This document shows, one piece after another, positions 28,592 to 38,233 of a DNA stretch of 64,000 bases. Positions within the stretch are counted from its first letter, which is position 1. Each line of letters opens with the position of its first letter. Source of the DNA: Corynebacterium imitans. GTDB taxonomy: Bacteria; Actinomycetota; Actinomycetes; Mycobacteriales; Mycobacteriaceae. Location of the stretch: the NCBI RefSeq assembly GCF_000739455.1, contig NZ_CP009211.1, positions 1,437,458 to 1,501,457 on the forward strand, read 5' to 3'. The position numbers and the translations under genes were made by a program. The notes under the pieces are model-generated. The model saw only the letters and a program-made list of their open reading frames with translations. It ran no database searches and was not told the DNA's origin.

Positions 28592-29344
28592 CTAGTCGTC
28601 CAGCTGCGCGGCAACCTCGTCGGAGATGCTCATGTTGGTGTAGACGTTCTGCACGTCGTCCGCGTCCTCGAGCGCATCAATCAGGTTCAGCGTCTTCTTG
28701 GCCGCGGAGAGATCCGCCTCGACCTCGATGTCGGCGCGGAAGTCCTGGTCAGCCCCCTCGACCTCAATGTCGGCGTCCTTCAGCGCGTCGCGCACCGCTT
28801 GCACGTCGGTCGGCTCGCAGACAACCTCGAACTCCTCGCCCAGGTCGTTGACCTCCTCGGCACCGGCGTCGAGCACCGCCATAAGAATGTCGTCTTCGGT
28901 GAGCTCGCCCTTCTTCACGGTGACGATGCCGGTGCGCTTGAACATGTATGCAACCGAACCGGAGTCACCCATGTTGCCGCCGTTCTTCGTCATCGCAGTG
29001 CGCACTTCGGTGGCAGCGCGGTTGCGGTTATCGGTCAGGCACTCGATGAGCAGCGCGATGCCGTTCGGGCCGTAGCCCTCGTACATCACGGACTCCCAGT
29101 CCGCGCCGCCGGCTTCCTCACCGGAGCCGCGCTTGCGGGCGCGCTCAATGTTGTCGCCCGGCACGGAGGCCTTCTTGGCCTTCTTAATCATGTCGTCGAG
29201 CGTGGGGTTACCTGCCGGGTCGCCGCCGCCGGTACGGGCAGCCACCTCGATATCCTTAATCAGCTTCGCCCACAGCTTCGAACGCTTTGCATCGTTCGCA
29301 GCCTTCTTGTGCTTCGTCGTAGCCCACTTTGAGTGGCCCGCCAT
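28592..29344 (-). CDS. yebC: YebC/PmpR-family transcription/translation factor
   Basis: A 250-residue TACO1/YebC family protein, opening [21 protein letters not shown], the family signature, with [24 protein letters not shown] and [15 protein letters not shown] following. Members act as DNA-binding regulators or, as shown more recently for some, as factors that relieve ribosome stalling at proline runs. It is next to ruvC in many bacteria, as here. Length is normal. Confidence 0.95.
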   Translation of the reverse strand: MAGHSKWATTKHKKAANDAKRSKLWAKLIKDIEVAARTGGGDPAGNPTLDDMIKKAKKASVPGDNIERARKRGSGEEAGGADWESVMYEGYGPNGIALLIECLTDNRNRAATEVRTAMTKNGGNMGDSGSVAYMFKRTGIVTVKKGELTEDDILMAVLDAGAEEVNDLGEEFEVVCEPTDVQAVRDALKDADIEVEGADQDFRADIEVEADLSAAKKTLNLIDALEDADDVQNVYTNMSISDEVAAQLDD

Positions 29345-29432
29345 ATGGCACCCCTTTTCGTCGCTGGAGGATGAACTTTGACGATTATACGTGCCCTGCG
29401 CCGCGCACCCCCCTTTGACTGGTGGACCGCGC

Positions 29433-30311
29433 CTATTTCTCCGGCACAGCAGTCGCTCCCTCGCGCAAGTTCCGCGTCAGCCCTTCCTGCACCACCACAG
29501 CAACGAGGTTGCCCGCGCGGTCGAAAATGCGCCCGTGCGTGAGCGCGCGACCAGCGTGCGCCGAGGGCGAAATCTGGTCGTAGAGCAGCCAATCGTCCGC
29601 ACGGAAAGGACGCAAGAACCACACTGCGTGATCCAGCGAAGCCAGCTGCACCTTGCGCCCCGGGTGCGCCGCAAGCGAAGAATGCAGCAACGTCATATCT
29701 GACATGTAGGTCAGCGTGCAGGCGTGGAAGGTGTCCTCGTCCGGCAGTCGGCGTTTGGAGCGGAACCAAACCACTTGCTGGCTCTGTGTGTACTGGTTCG
29801 GCGCGTAGCGATCCTGCGGGACAACCCGAATATCCCACTCGTTTAAGTCGTGCTTCGAGCCCGGACCGAGTTTCAGCGGGCTCGCCTCGTCGCCGAGCTC
29901 CTCCGGAGCTGGCACAGCGCGCATCTCGTCGGAGTGCTCGAGGCCCTCGTCGTCGGTGCGGTGGAAGCTGGCCTGCATGGAGAAGATCACCTCCCCATCC
30001 TGGACCGCTTCGACGGTCCGTGTGGCGAAGCTACGACCGTCGCGCGGGCGACCAACCCGGTAGACCGTAGCCTCGTTGGCGTCGCCGGGCCGCAAGAAGT
30101 AGCCGTGCAGGGAATGCACGTGCTTGTCATCTGCAATCGTCCGGGTCGCCGCGACAAGCGCTTGCCCGGCAACGTGGCCGCCGAAGGTACGCACGAAGTT
30201 CTCCGAGTGCATCGCCGCACCGCGGTAGATGTTCTTGTCAATACGCTCGAGATCCAGGATCCGCTGAATGTAGGTGGGCTGGGACGCAGAAGTTGGCAAA
30301 TCGTGGTGCAT
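29433..30311 (-). CDS. tesB: Acyl-CoA thioesterase II (TesB)
   Basis: Hydrolyses acyl-CoA to free acid and CoA; a double hot-dog protein of 292 residues. Visible features include the N-terminal [28 protein letters not shown], and the C-terminal [23 protein letters not shown] with [23 protein letters not shown]. It is near pimA and yebC, as its homologue is in M. tuberculosis. It lies 34 bp upstream of nothing on its own strand but 34 bp downstream of the lemA-like stop, so read-through from the pim operon is possible. Confidence 0.93.
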   Translation of the reverse strand: MHHDLPTSASQPTYIQRILDLERIDKNIYRGAAMHSENFVRTFGGHVAGQALVAATRTIADDKHVHSLHGYFLRPGDANEATVYRVGRPRDGRSFATRTVEAVQDGEVIFSMQASFHRTDDEGLEHSDEMRAVPAPEELGDEASPLKLGPGSKHDLNEWDIRVVPQDRYAPNQYTQSQQVVWFRSKRRLPDEDTFHACTLTYMSDMTLLHSSLAAHPGRKVQLASLDHAVWFLRPFRADDWLLYDQISPSAHAGRALTHGRIFDRAGNLVAVVVQEGLTRNLREGATAVPEK

Positions 30312-30345
30312 GCCACCTCACACTACGCGCTCACGGCCCAGCTGT

Positions 30346-30831
30346 TTAGTTCAACTCCAGTTCTTCGAGCGCGGCGTATTCGGGCAGGGCCGCGGTCCCG
30401 CCGAGCCGGAGCACGCGCACCAGCGGGCGCAGGCGTAAATCGCGCGTGTCGGAGACCGCCTCGTTATAGAAGCGCAACGCGAGAAACACGCGTGTCTGCG
30501 CGTCCTGCAGCTCCCGGCGCACTTCCGGTGCTTGAAGCTCCTCCACCTCTTCCGTGAGCGCCACAAGGTCTGCGGCAAAAGTGCGCTCGAGCTCGAGGCG
30601 GCTATCGACGTCGCGTGCGTCGAGTCGCACCTCTTCGATCGCACGCGCACGCTCCCGTAGTTGCGGTACGACCGCGGCCACCACCGCAGCGCGACGATCC
30701 AGCGCAGCCTGCAGCGCCTCGCGCGAGCGATCCAAGCGCGTGTGCAGCCGGTCTAAGCGCTGCGCTGTGAAATACGCCCACGCAGCGAACAGCGTCACCG
30801 CAACTGCGACAATGACCCACACCACCGTCAC
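30346..30831 (-). CDS. LemA-like membrane protein, function unknown
   Basis: A 161-residue protein with one N-terminal membrane helix (VVWVIVAVAVTLFAAWAYF) followed by long, charged, coiled-coil-like helices (RLDRLHTRLDRSREALQAAL ... ARFYNEAVSDTR-like end). The AVSDTRDLRL region and helical layout resemble the LemA family, though the match is loose. Start is a GTG at 30831 overlapping the pimA stop as GTGA, which fixes the start and indicates translational coupling. It may work at the membrane with the PIM enzymes, but this is inferred from position only. Confidence 0.7.
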   Translation of the reverse strand: MTVVWVIVAVAVTLFAAWAYFTAQRLDRLHTRLDRSREALQAALDRRAAVVAAVVPQLRERARAIEEVRLDARDVDSRLELERTFAADLVALTEEVEELQAPEVRRELQDAQTRVFLALRFYNEAVSDTRDLRLRPLVRVLRLGGTAALPEYAALEELELN

Positions 30832-31928
30832 GGCTTACCCCCCTTCACGTTGGCCGCGCCCACGACCGTTTCGTAGACCGTCATGATCTGATCCGCCACA
30901 GTGTCCCAGTCGTACTCCAGCGCACGCGCACTACCCCGTGCAATGAGTTCGTTTCGCGCGTGCGGATCCGCCACGAGTCTGCGCAACGTCGCGGTGAGCG
31001 CTTCGTGGTTGCCTACCGGCACAAGTGCTCCAGCGGGTGTCGCCGAGTCTGCGTCGCAGACTCGCGCAAACGCCTCCAAGTCGCTGGCCACCACGGCGCA
31101 GCCCGCCGCCATCGCCTCGACGAGCACGATGCCAAAGGACTCCCCTGATGTGTTCGGCGCGACGTAGATGTCGGCGCGTCCGAGGATGCGCGCCTTCTCC
31201 TCGTCGCTGACCGCACCGACGAAGTCCACGCCCTCGACCGCAGTGATGTGGTGGCCGGAGCCGATGACGGTGACGCGCACGGGGGCGTCGAGTAGCGCGA
31301 TTGCGCGCAGGAAGATGTCGAGCCCCTTGCGTGGCTCGTCGAGACGGCCGAGGAAGACGATCTCCACCGGTGCCGCCGGGTCGCGCGGGACGCGGGCGCG
31401 CCGAAACTGGGCGGTGTCGACACCGTTGGGGATCACGATCGGATCCGCGCCTACTTGCTCAACCTGCCAGCGGCGCGCGAGCTCGCTCACCGCGATGCCT
31501 GCGTGGATCTTCTCCAGGTTCGCGCGCAGCAGGGGCAGCGCGGCGCGCAGGGCGTAGGAGTGTGTTGCCGAGGTGTGATACGTCGCCACGATCGGCCCGG
31601 TGGCCAACGCGGTTGCGACCATGGAGTAGCTCGGTGAATTCGGCTCGTGCACGTGCACCACGTCAAAGTTGCCCCGCGAGAGAAACTCGCGGGTGGTGCG
31701 CCGCACCTGCGGCCCGAACGCCAGCCGCGCCACAGAGCCGTTGTAGCGCACCGGCACTGCAGGGCCTCCGCGGGTCACCCACTCCGGCAGAGCAGTGCTT
31801 GTCGACGCCGGGCCGAGCACCCCGACCTCATGTCCCCGAGACCGAAACACGCGCGCGAGATCAAGCACGTGGGACTGCACCCCACCGGGGTGGTCGAAAG
31901 AATAGGGGCAGACCATGCCGATGCGCAT
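30828..31928 (-). CDS. pimA: Phosphatidyl-myo-inositol mannosyltransferase PimA
   Basis: Transfers the first mannose from GDP-mannose to phosphatidylinositol on the inner face of the membrane, starting PIM and lipoarabinomannan/lipomannan synthesis. The 366 residues form a GT4, GT-B enzyme, beginning MRIGMVCPYSFDHPGGVQSHV with the GGV loop, then the donor-site segments VFLGRLDEPRKGLDIFL and the EX7E motif region (GESFGIVLVEAMAAG). It follows patA with no gap and its stop overlaps the next start by 4 bp. Confidence 0.96.
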   Translation of the reverse strand: MRIGMVCPYSFDHPGGVQSHVLDLARVFRSRGHEVGVLGPASTSTALPEWVTRGGPAVPVRYNGSVARLAFGPQVRRTTREFLSRGNFDVVHVHEPNSPSYSMVATALATGPIVATYHTSATHSYALRAALPLLRANLEKIHAGIAVSELARRWQVEQVGADPIVIPNGVDTAQFRRARVPRDPAAPVEIVFLGRLDEPRKGLDIFLRAIALLDAPVRVTVIGSGHHITAVEGVDFVGAVSDEEKARILGRADIYVAPNTSGESFGIVLVEAMAAGCAVVASDLEAFARVCDADSATPAGALVPVGNHEALTATLRRLVADPHARNELIARGSARALEYDWDTVADQIMTVYETVVGAANVKGGKP

Positions 31929-32873
31929 CTACGCTGCGCCTCCTGACTCCCCTCCGGGTGCCTGCCGACGGCGCGGGTGAGCGGTGTTGCGCCACTGCGC
32001 ATCGGCGGGCCAGATGGGCTGCAGCGCGTGCCAGTCCTGGGGGTGGCGCGCAATGTTTGCGGCGAATTCGTCTGCCACCCGCTGCGCGGTCGCCTCGAGC
32101 GTGGAAACCTCCACGGGTGCGGAGACCGAAAAGCCCCACCGCGGACCCCGTGCGGCAGGATCGGGATACCAGGAGTGCGCGACCGCAAGCTGCGCGTCAG
32201 TTTCCATGGCGAGCTTGGCCGGGCCTGCCGGCATCGTCGTGCCCTCGCCAAAGAAGCGCACCTTCACGCCGCTTCCTTTCAGGTCGCGTTCGCCCATGAG
32301 GCACACGATGCCGCCGTCTCCGAGCACCTCCTTGAGACGCGCAAACGGCGGGGTCGCCGCGCCCGTGAGCGGGAGCACCTCAAAGCCGAGCTGCTCACGG
32401 AAGTCCACAAAGGCGTCAAACAAGGCTTCTGGCTTGACCCGCTCGGCCACGGTGGCGAAGCCCCCGTAGTGGTGCGCAAGCCACATCCCTGCCATATCCC
32501 AGTTACCACTGTGCGGGAGCGTCAAGATCAAGCCCCTGCCGTTGTCCAGTGCGGCGTCGATGTGGGCCCGGCCCTCAACACCGGCGTCGAGCTCGCGCAT
32601 AAGTCGCTGCTCGCCCGCAAGCTGTGGCAGGCGGAAGACCTCGTGCCAGTAGCGCGCATAGGAGCGCGTCGCGTCGCGCACCAACGCACGGGTTACCGCG
32701 GTTGGGCCGACGACTCGGGTGAAGTTGCGGCGCAGCATTTCCATCCCCTCCCCCTGCTGGGATAAGGCGTCCGCGCCGCGCGCGAACATTGCGGCGGTCC
32801 ACCCGGCGGGCAGCTTGCCGACGAGCTTCCACCCCGCCAGGTAGCCCGCAGTCGCCAGATCGATGCGCTCCAT
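31929..32873 (-). CDS. patA: PIM acyltransferase (PatA-type, LpxL/HtrB family)
   Basis: Acylates the mannose of PIM using acyl-CoA at the membrane. The 314 residues show the catalytic H(x)4D motif in LPHSGNWDMAG and further LpxL-family blocks such as FEVLPLTGA and GIVCLMGERDLKGSGVKVRFFGE. The ATG at 32873 directly abuts the pgsA stop, and its own stop abuts the pimA start. The order pgsA-patA-pimA matches Rv2612c-Rv2611c-Rv2610c. Confidence 0.94.
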   Translation of the reverse strand: MERIDLATAGYLAGWKLVGKLPAGWTAAMFARGADALSQQGEGMEMLRRNFTRVVGPTAVTRALVRDATRSYARYWHEVFRLPQLAGEQRLMRELDAGVEGRAHIDAALDNGRGLILTLPHSGNWDMAGMWLAHHYGGFATVAERVKPEALFDAFVDFREQLGFEVLPLTGAATPPFARLKEVLGDGGIVCLMGERDLKGSGVKVRFFGEGTTMPAGPAKLAMETDAQLAVAHSWYPDPAARGPRWGFSVSAPVEVSTLEATAQRVADEFAANIARHPQDWHALQPIWPADAQWRNTAHPRRRQAPGGESGGAA

Positions 32874-33509
32874 CTACGCCCCCGGCGGTGGTGCGAGACG
32901 CTCCGCGGACTGCGGGTCGCGGGCCGCGAAGATGAGGCGCTGCACCACGGTAATGGCGGAGCCGACAAGCAAGACCCACAGGGACACCACGACGGCACCG
33001 CCCACGCCGAAGCCCTCAAGGAGCAGCCCAACTACGGCGATGATGAGCCGCTCGGGGCGCTCGATCAGCCCGCCGACGATGCGTAAGCCCCCAGCCTCGC
33101 CGCGGGCTTTGATGTAGCTGATCACCTGCGACAGCACGAGCACCGCCAGGCAGGCAGCAACGTGCGCGGGGTGCGCATGATCCACATAGACCAGCCACAT
33201 GGCGATGGCGGCAAACAGCGCGCCGTCGGTAATGCGGTCGCAGCTGGCGTCCAGCGTGGCGCCGAAGGCGGTACCGCCGCCGGAGAGACGGGCCATCGTG
33301 CCGTCGACCATGTCGAAGGCGGCGAAGAAGATACTCAGTAGCGCGGCCCACACCAAATAGTCAGCAGGGATGAGGACGACCGAGGCGACAACCGTGGCTG
33401 CGGTGCCCACCAGTGTTGTCACGTTTGGCGTCAGCCCCACGCGCAGAAGCGCCTGCGCCACAGGCTTGACCACGACGGCCGCGGGCTTGCGCCCGTGCAC
33501 GCTAAGCAT
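32874..33509 (-). CDS. pgsA: Phosphatidylinositol phosphate synthase (CDP-alcohol phosphotransferase)
   Basis: Joins CDP-diacylglycerol and inositol 1-phosphate to make phosphatidylinositol phosphate, the PIM precursor. It is a 211-residue membrane protein with the full CDP-alcohol motif: D66, D69-G70, A73-R74, G83, D87 and D91 in DMVDGTMARL and DASCD. The ATG at 33509 follows AAAGGAG and overlaps the HIT gene stop by 8 bp; the ATG 16 codons further up was rejected because it lies well inside the HIT gene and lacks that ribosome site. Confidence 0.95.
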   Translation of the reverse strand: MLSVHGRKPAAVVVKPVAQALLRVGLTPNVTTLVGTAATVVASVVLIPADYLVWAALLSIFFAAFDMVDGTMARLSGGGTAFGATLDASCDRITDGALFAAIAMWLVYVDHAHPAHVAACLAVLVLSQVISYIKARGEAGGLRIVGGLIERPERLIIAVVGLLLEGFGVGGAVVVSLWVLLVGSAITVVQRLIFAARDPQSAERLAPPPGA

Positions 33510-34122
33510 CGCTGTCTCCTTTATCGTTTGGCTGGGGGCCGGGCCAGGCGTCGGCAAGCAGCTGGCGCGTCTCGCGCAACAGCTGCGGGAGCACCTTCGT
33601 ACCGCCGATAACCGTCATGAAGTTCGAGTCGCCTGCCCAGCGCGGCACGACGTGCAGGTGCAGGTGGTCGCCCACCGAGCCGCCTGCCGCCTTGCCCAGG
33701 TTGAGCCCAACGTTGATCGCCTCCGGCGTGGACACGGCTTTGAGCGTGCGCACCGCGCGCTTGGCAAAGACCATCAGCTCCGCGGTCTCTTCGTCAGTCA
33801 ATGCCTCGAGCTCAGCGACCTTACGGTACGGCACCACCATAAGGTGGCCCGCGTTGTACGGGTACAGATTGAGCAAGGCGTAGACCGTCTCGCCGCGGGC
33901 GATGATCAACCCGTCCTCGTCACTGCCCTTGGGGATGTCCACGAAGGGGTCCGTGCTGCGCTTCGGTGCCGTGGCGATGTAGTTGGACCGGTACGGGGCC
34001 CACAGGCGCTGCAAACGGTCCGCATCGCCCGCCCCGCTGTCGACGTAGTCGCCTGCCGCGGCCTGGGCAGCGCTGCCGGAGCTGCCGGCACCCTCGCCGT
34101 TAGTTCCCACGGCGGGCCGCAA
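33502..34122 (-). CDS. HIT-domain nucleotide hydrolase/transferase
   Basis: A 206-residue histidine-triad protein with HLHLHVVP (His153, 155, 157) and a low-complexity Gly/Ala/Ser N-terminal extension of about 30 residues. Members hydrolyse or transfer nucleotidyl groups (diadenosine polyphosphates, AMP-lysine). It resembles Rv2613c, an AP4A phosphorylase in M. tuberculosis, which occupies the same slot between thrS and pgsA. The start overlaps the thrS end by 23 bp. The extension might be shorter if an internal start is used. Confidence 0.88.
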   Translation of the reverse strand: MRPAVGTNGEGAGSSGSAAQAAAGDYVDSGAGDADRLQRLWAPYRSNYIATAPKRSTDPFVDIPKGSDEDGLIIARGETVYALLNLYPYNAGHLMVVPYRKVAELEALTDEETAELMVFAKRAVRTLKAVSTPEAINVGLNLGKAAGGSVGDHLHLHVVPRWAGDSNFMTVIGGTKVLPQLLRETRQLLADAWPGPQPNDKGDSDA

Positions 34123-36175
34123 TGGCTTCCTCGCTCGGCTGCTCGTTGTGTTTGGCTTCCACCCATTCGATGATCAGCGCCACGGCCTCGTCAACTGGCA
34201 CCCCGTTGACCTGGGTGCCGTCGAGGAAGCGGAAGCTCACCGCGTTCGCCTCCACGTCGCGGGCACCCGCTACGAGCATGAACGGCACCTTGCCGGTGGT
34301 GTGGGTGCGGATCTTCTTCTGCATGCGGTCATCGGAGTGGTCGACCTCTGCGCGAATGCCCGCCTCGCGGAGTTTACCCACAACCGCGTCGAGGTGCGGG
34401 GCGAACTCGTCGGCGACCGGGATACCCATCACCTGGCGCGGTGCAAGCCACGCCGGGAACGCGCCGGCGTAGTGCTCGAGCAGCACGCCGAAGAAGCGCT
34501 CGATCGAGCCGAACAGCGCGCGGTGGATCATCACCGGGCGGGTCTTCGACCCATCCGGGCCGGTGTACTCCAGGTTGAAGCGCTCCGGCAGGTTGAAGTC
34601 GAGCTGCACCGTGGACATCTGCCAGGTGCGGCCGATCGCGTCGCGCGCCTGCACGGAAATCTTCGGCCCGTAGAACGCGGCACCCGCCGGGTCCGGAACC
34701 AGCTCCAGGCCTGACTTCTCCGCCACCGACTGCAGGATGTTGGTGGAGCGCTCCCAGATGTCATCATCGCCGATGTACTTCTCCGGATCCTTGGTGGACA
34801 GCTCGAGGTAGAAGTCGTCCAGGCCGTAGTCCTGAAGCAGCGAGATGATGAACTCGAGCACGCTGGTCAGCTCTTCTTCCAGCTGGTCCTCGGTGCAGTA
34901 GATGTGCGCATCGTCCTGGGTAAACCCGCGCGCGCGGGTCAGGCCGTGCACCACGCCGGACTTTTCGTAGCGGTAGACGGTACCGAACTCGAACAGGCGC
35001 AGCGGCAGCTCGCGGTAGGAGCGCCCGCGCGAATCGAAGATGAGGTTGTGCATCGGGCAGTTCATCGGCTTGACGTAATAGTCAACCGCCTGCTTGGTCA
35101 CGTTGCCGTCCTCGTCGACCTCGCCGTCGAGCTGCATCGGCGGGAACATGCCGTCGGCGTACCAGTCCAGGTGGCCCGACTTCTGGAAGAGCTCGCCCTT
35201 GGTCACGTGCGGGGTGTTCACAAAGGAGTACCCGGCCTTGAGGTGGCGCTGGCGGGAGTGCTCCTCCATCACCATGCGCACAATGCCGCCGTCCGGGTGG
35301 AAGACCGGCAGGCCGGAGCCCACCTCGTCCGGGAAGGAAAACAGGTCCATCTCGTTGCCCAGGCGGCGGTGGTCGCGCTTCTCCGCTTCCTCGAGCATGG
35401 TCATGTACTCGTCCAGCTTCTCCTTGGACTCCCATGCGGTGCCGTAGACACGCTGCAGGCCGGCGTTGTTCTGGTCGCCGCGCCAGTAGGCGGCAGAGGA
35501 ACGGGCCAGGGCGAACGCCGGGATATATTTGGTGGTCGGCACGTGCGGGCCGCGGCACAGGTCGAACCACTCGACGTCGCCCGTGCGCGGGTTGACGTTG
35601 TCGTAATAGGTCAGCTCGCCGGCGCCCACCTCGGTCGCCTCGTCCGAGTCCGGATCCACGTTGCCCTTGTCCTGGATCAGCTCAAGCTTGTAAGGCTCGT
35701 CCGCCAGCTTTTCCGACGCCACCTCAGCGGACTCAAAGACGCCGCGGGCAAACTTCTGGCCCTGCTTGATGATCTTCTTCATCCGGCGTTCCAGCTTCTT
35801 TAAGTCCTCAGGCGTAAAGGGTTCAGCCACATCGAAGTCGTAGTAGAAGCCGCCCTCGATCGCCGGGCCGATGCCCAGCTTGGTGCCCGGGAACTCCGCC
35901 TGCACCGCCTGCGCGAGCACGTGCGCGCAGGAGTGGCGAATCACCGAGCGGCCCAGCTCCGTGTTGGCAGCGACCGGGGTAAAGGTTGCGGTCTCATCCG
36001 GCACGTGCGAGAGATCAACCAGCTCGCCCGCCTCGTTTTGTACAACAACGACGGCATTGTCGCCCCGGTTAGGCAGGTTCAGCTCGCGCATCGCCGCGCC
36101 CACGGGGGTGCCAGCTGGCACCTCGAAGGGCTCGAACTCTACCTGCACGTTGACATCGGCTACATCGGTGGCCAT
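34100..36175 (-). CDS. thrS: Threonyl-tRNA synthetase
   Basis: Charges tRNA-Thr. The 691 residues carry the TGS domain, the editing domain with [12 protein letters not shown] (HxxxH) and the later CRGPHVP, the class II core with [12 protein letters not shown] and [24 protein letters not shown], and a C-terminal anticodon-binding domain. The start was set at 36175 because AAAGGAG lies at the right distance; the ATG seven codons earlier has no ribosome site. It leads the HIT-pgsA-patA-pimA operon. A GC-rich inverted repeat (36199-36226) lies just before the gene. Confidence 0.96.
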   Translation of the reverse strand: MATDVADVNVQVEFEPFEVPAGTPVGAAMRELNLPNRGDNAVVVVQNEAGELVDLSHVPDETATFTPVAANTELGRSVIRHSCAHVLAQAVQAEFPGTKLGIGPAIEGGFYYDFDVAEPFTPEDLKKLERRMKKIIKQGQKFARGVFESAEVASEKLADEPYKLELIQDKGNVDPDSDEATEVGAGELTYYDNVNPRTGDVEWFDLCRGPHVPTTKYIPAFALARSSAAYWRGDQNNAGLQRVYGTAWESKEKLDEYMTMLEEAEKRDHRRLGNEMDLFSFPDEVGSGLPVFHPDGGIVRMVMEEHSRQRHLKAGYSFVNTPHVTKGELFQKSGHLDWYADGMFPPMQLDGEVDEDGNVTKQAVDYYVKPMNCPMHNLIFDSRGRSYRELPLRLFEFGTVYRYEKSGVVHGLTRARGFTQDDAHIYCTEDQLEEELTSVLEFIISLLQDYGLDDFYLELSTKDPEKYIGDDDIWERSTNILQSVAEKSGLELVPDPAGAAFYGPKISVQARDAIGRTWQMSTVQLDFNLPERFNLEYTGPDGSKTRPVMIHRALFGSIERFFGVLLEHYAGAFPAWLAPRQVMGIPVADEFAPHLDAVVGKLREAGIRAEVDHSDDRMQKKIRTHTTGKVPFMLVAGARDVEANAVSFRFLDGTQVNGVPVDEAVALIIEWVEAKHNEQPSEEAIAARRGN

Positions 36176-36346
36176 TGGCGCTCCTTTGCGCATCATCTGG
36201 GGTCCGCCGTACCTGGGCGCACCCCTTTAAGTTCACTGTTCGTCATGCGCCGGGCGCGAAAGAGGGCCCGACACGTCGTTGCACATCCTACCCCGCGGCT
36301 GTGTGGGGTTGCGGGTTGGCGGGGTCACGTAGCGTCGAAAAGCGAC

Positions 36347-37513
36347 CTAGGCTTCGAGCAGCGACTGACCCCAGTAGTCGCTTTCACCGACGCCGGGCAC
36401 GATGTAGTACACGGCCGAGCCGATGTGGGTGATCCACTCATTGAGACGGTCGACTTCATCAAGGTGCTTGAGCATCGGGGTAAAGCTCTCGTCCGGGTCG
36501 CGCTGGTAGGACATGAACACGAGCCCAGCGTTGGACAGCTCGCCGGATCCCGGCTCGGGCGGCAGGTTGTAGTTGTAGGGGCGGCGCAGAATCTTCGTGC
36601 CCACCTCGCGGGCGCGCGCCATGTGCGAGTTGCGGTCGATGACCGGCAGCCCGTATTCATCGCGAGCCTCGAAATCAGGCTCAGAGAACTCATCCCCGCC
36701 CGTTAGCGGCGCACCAGTGTCCAAGGTGCGGCCCACCGACTCCTCGCGGGAGCGCCGATCCAGAAGCTCCCACTCGTCCAAGTTCATGGCGATGCGGCGC
36801 ACCACCAGCGAGGTACCCCCGGCAAAGGGGCCGGAAGGAATCCACACCTGTTCGTCGAATTCCTCCTCAGTGTAGGGGTTGACCGTCCCGTCGACCTGGC
36901 CAAACAGGTTGCGCGGGGTCTCCCCCTCCGGCGTGGCCCCGTGCGCGTTGACAAAGCCCTGCTGCACCCAAGCCGTCTCCACGTAATCCACGCCCGCGCG
37001 CGTCATGTGCCGCATCGCCCACGCGCCCATCACCGGATCGTCGCAGCAAATCTGCAGCACCAGGTCGGTCTGCCCCCACTTCGGATCGAGCCTGTCGCGG
37101 GTCATTGCCGGAATGTCGTGCAGCCACTCCGGCTTTTCAAGGCCTGCGGCACGGAAAAGTCCCTCGCCGAAACCGCAGGTAAAAGTGAGGTTTGCGGGCC
37201 ACGCGGTCATCTCCGGCTCAAGGCTGCCCAGCGGATTCTGCCCACTGGCCAGCCTGCGCGCGTCCTCAGTCCACAGCCGCATCAGCCGCATGACGGCTTT
37301 CTCGTCGGCCCCGTCTTTGAGGTTGAAGCCGATGAGGTTCAGGCTCGCCTGCGCAGGCGTCGCCACGCCCGCTTGATGTGTGCCGTGGAAGTCCACGGTT
37401 GCTTCCCGCAGCGGCAGCGGCGGGGCTTCCGGTTTGTCTGCGCAGGCAGCGAGCATGCTTAACGACGCCACTCCCGCCGAACCAGCGAGAAACCCCCGTC
37501 GCGAAACCGCCAT
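36347..37513 (-). CDS. Tat-exported Dyp-type heme peroxidase
   Basis: A 388-residue heme peroxidase exported folded by the Tat pathway: the signal SRRGFLAGSAGVASLSMLAAC contains the twin arginine and ends with a possible lipobox cysteine (LAAC). The Dyp signature GQVDGTVNP (GxxDG with the catalytic Asp) is present, and DRNSHMARA likely gives the proximal His. Related enzymes include EfeB, but no EfeU or EfeO genes adjoin; instead PCuAC and CopC copper proteins lie directly upstream on the same strand. A role in oxidant defence or copper/heme handling outside the cell is inferred. Confidence 0.92.
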   Translation of the reverse strand: MAVSRRGFLAGSAGVASLSMLAACADKPEAPPLPLREATVDFHGTHQAGVATPAQASLNLIGFNLKDGADEKAVMRLMRLWTEDARRLASGQNPLGSLEPEMTAWPANLTFTCGFGEGLFRAAGLEKPEWLHDIPAMTRDRLDPKWGQTDLVLQICCDDPVMGAWAMRHMTRAGVDYVETAWVQQGFVNAHGATPEGETPRNLFGQVDGTVNPYTEEEFDEQVWIPSGPFAGGTSLVVRRIAMNLDEWELLDRRSREESVGRTLDTGAPLTGGDEFSEPDFEARDEYGLPVIDRNSHMARAREVGTKILRRPYNYNLPPEPGSGELSNAGLVFMSYQRDPDESFTPMLKHLDEVDRLNEWITHIGSAVYYIVPGVGESDYWGQSLLEA

Positions 37514-37546
37514 CGTAAAAGTTCACTTCTCCTTTGACTCGTGCCT

Positions 37547-38188
37547 TTAGTGTGCGCTGTGGTCCATCTCGCCGTGGTCCATGTGACCATGGCCCGCGAG
37601 CTGACCGTCTTCACCGTAATCCTCGCCGCCCGGCAGCATGGAACGCACCGCGACCCCGTCGATGGCAATGCCCTCGCCGTCAGCGGTCTCGAGGGTGACA
37701 TCGACCGTGTCGCCAGCGGGGATCTCCGGGGCGTAGCCCATGATCATCAGATGGTCGCCACCCGGCTTCAGCTCGAAGGTGCCGCCGGCGGGGATCGTGA
37801 TGCCACCTTCCTTCTCCTGCATGACGCCGTCCACGGTCTCGTGGATCTCGTAGGAAGCCTCGCCCAGCGAGGTGGTGAAGCCGGTAACCGTGATCTCGTT
37901 ATCCGAGGTGTTGTGGATGGTACCGAAGATGGCGGTCATCTCGGTGCCGTCCTCCGCATCAGCGGCGGCCTTGGCGCGCACGGTGCCGTTTTCCAGTTTG
38001 AGGTCGCCGTCGCCAAGCAGCTCGCCCTCGGTGTCAGCTGCGTCGGAGGAGTCTGCGGCCGCGGACTCGGATGCGGCGGTAGTCTCCTCGGTTTGCGTCG
38101 AATCATTCTCGTTCGGCGGGGTGCACGCACCAAGGGCCAGGGCGGTCGCGGCTGCGAGTGCAATGGAGGTGGAACGGAAGATAGACAT
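37547..38188 (-). CDS. PCuAC-family copper chaperone lipoprotein
   Basis: A 213-residue exported lipoprotein: signal IALAAATALALGAC with lipobox, an acidic Ser/Thr linker, then the PCuAC domain with the copper motif PGGDHLMIMGY, and a His/Met-rich tail (GHGHMDHGEMDHSAH). Such proteins carry Cu(I) to extracytoplasmic sites, often cytochrome oxidase. It lies between copC-like and Dyp peroxidase genes with short gaps (45 and 33 bp), so the three are probably one operon. Confidence 0.92.
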   Translation of the reverse strand: MSIFRSTSIALAAATALALGACTPPNENDSTQTEETTAASESAAADSSDAADTEGELLGDGDLKLENGTVRAKAAADAEDGTEMTAIFGTIHNTSDNEITVTGFTTSLGEASYEIHETVDGVMQEKEGGITIPAGGTFELKPGGDHLMIMGYAPEIPAGDTVDVTLETADGEGIAIDGVAVRSMLPGGEDYGEDGQLAGHGHMDHGEMDHSAH

Positions 38189-38233
38189 GTTTTGCTCTTT
38201 TCTGTCGGGATTTTCTATCGGGATGAGTGGGTT

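Noticed and set aside
36176..36346. T-box riboswitch or similar leader before thrS
   Set aside because: No T-box sequence or specifier-loop layout is visible; only a short GC-rich inverted repeat is present, and actinobacterial thrS genes normally lack T-boxes.
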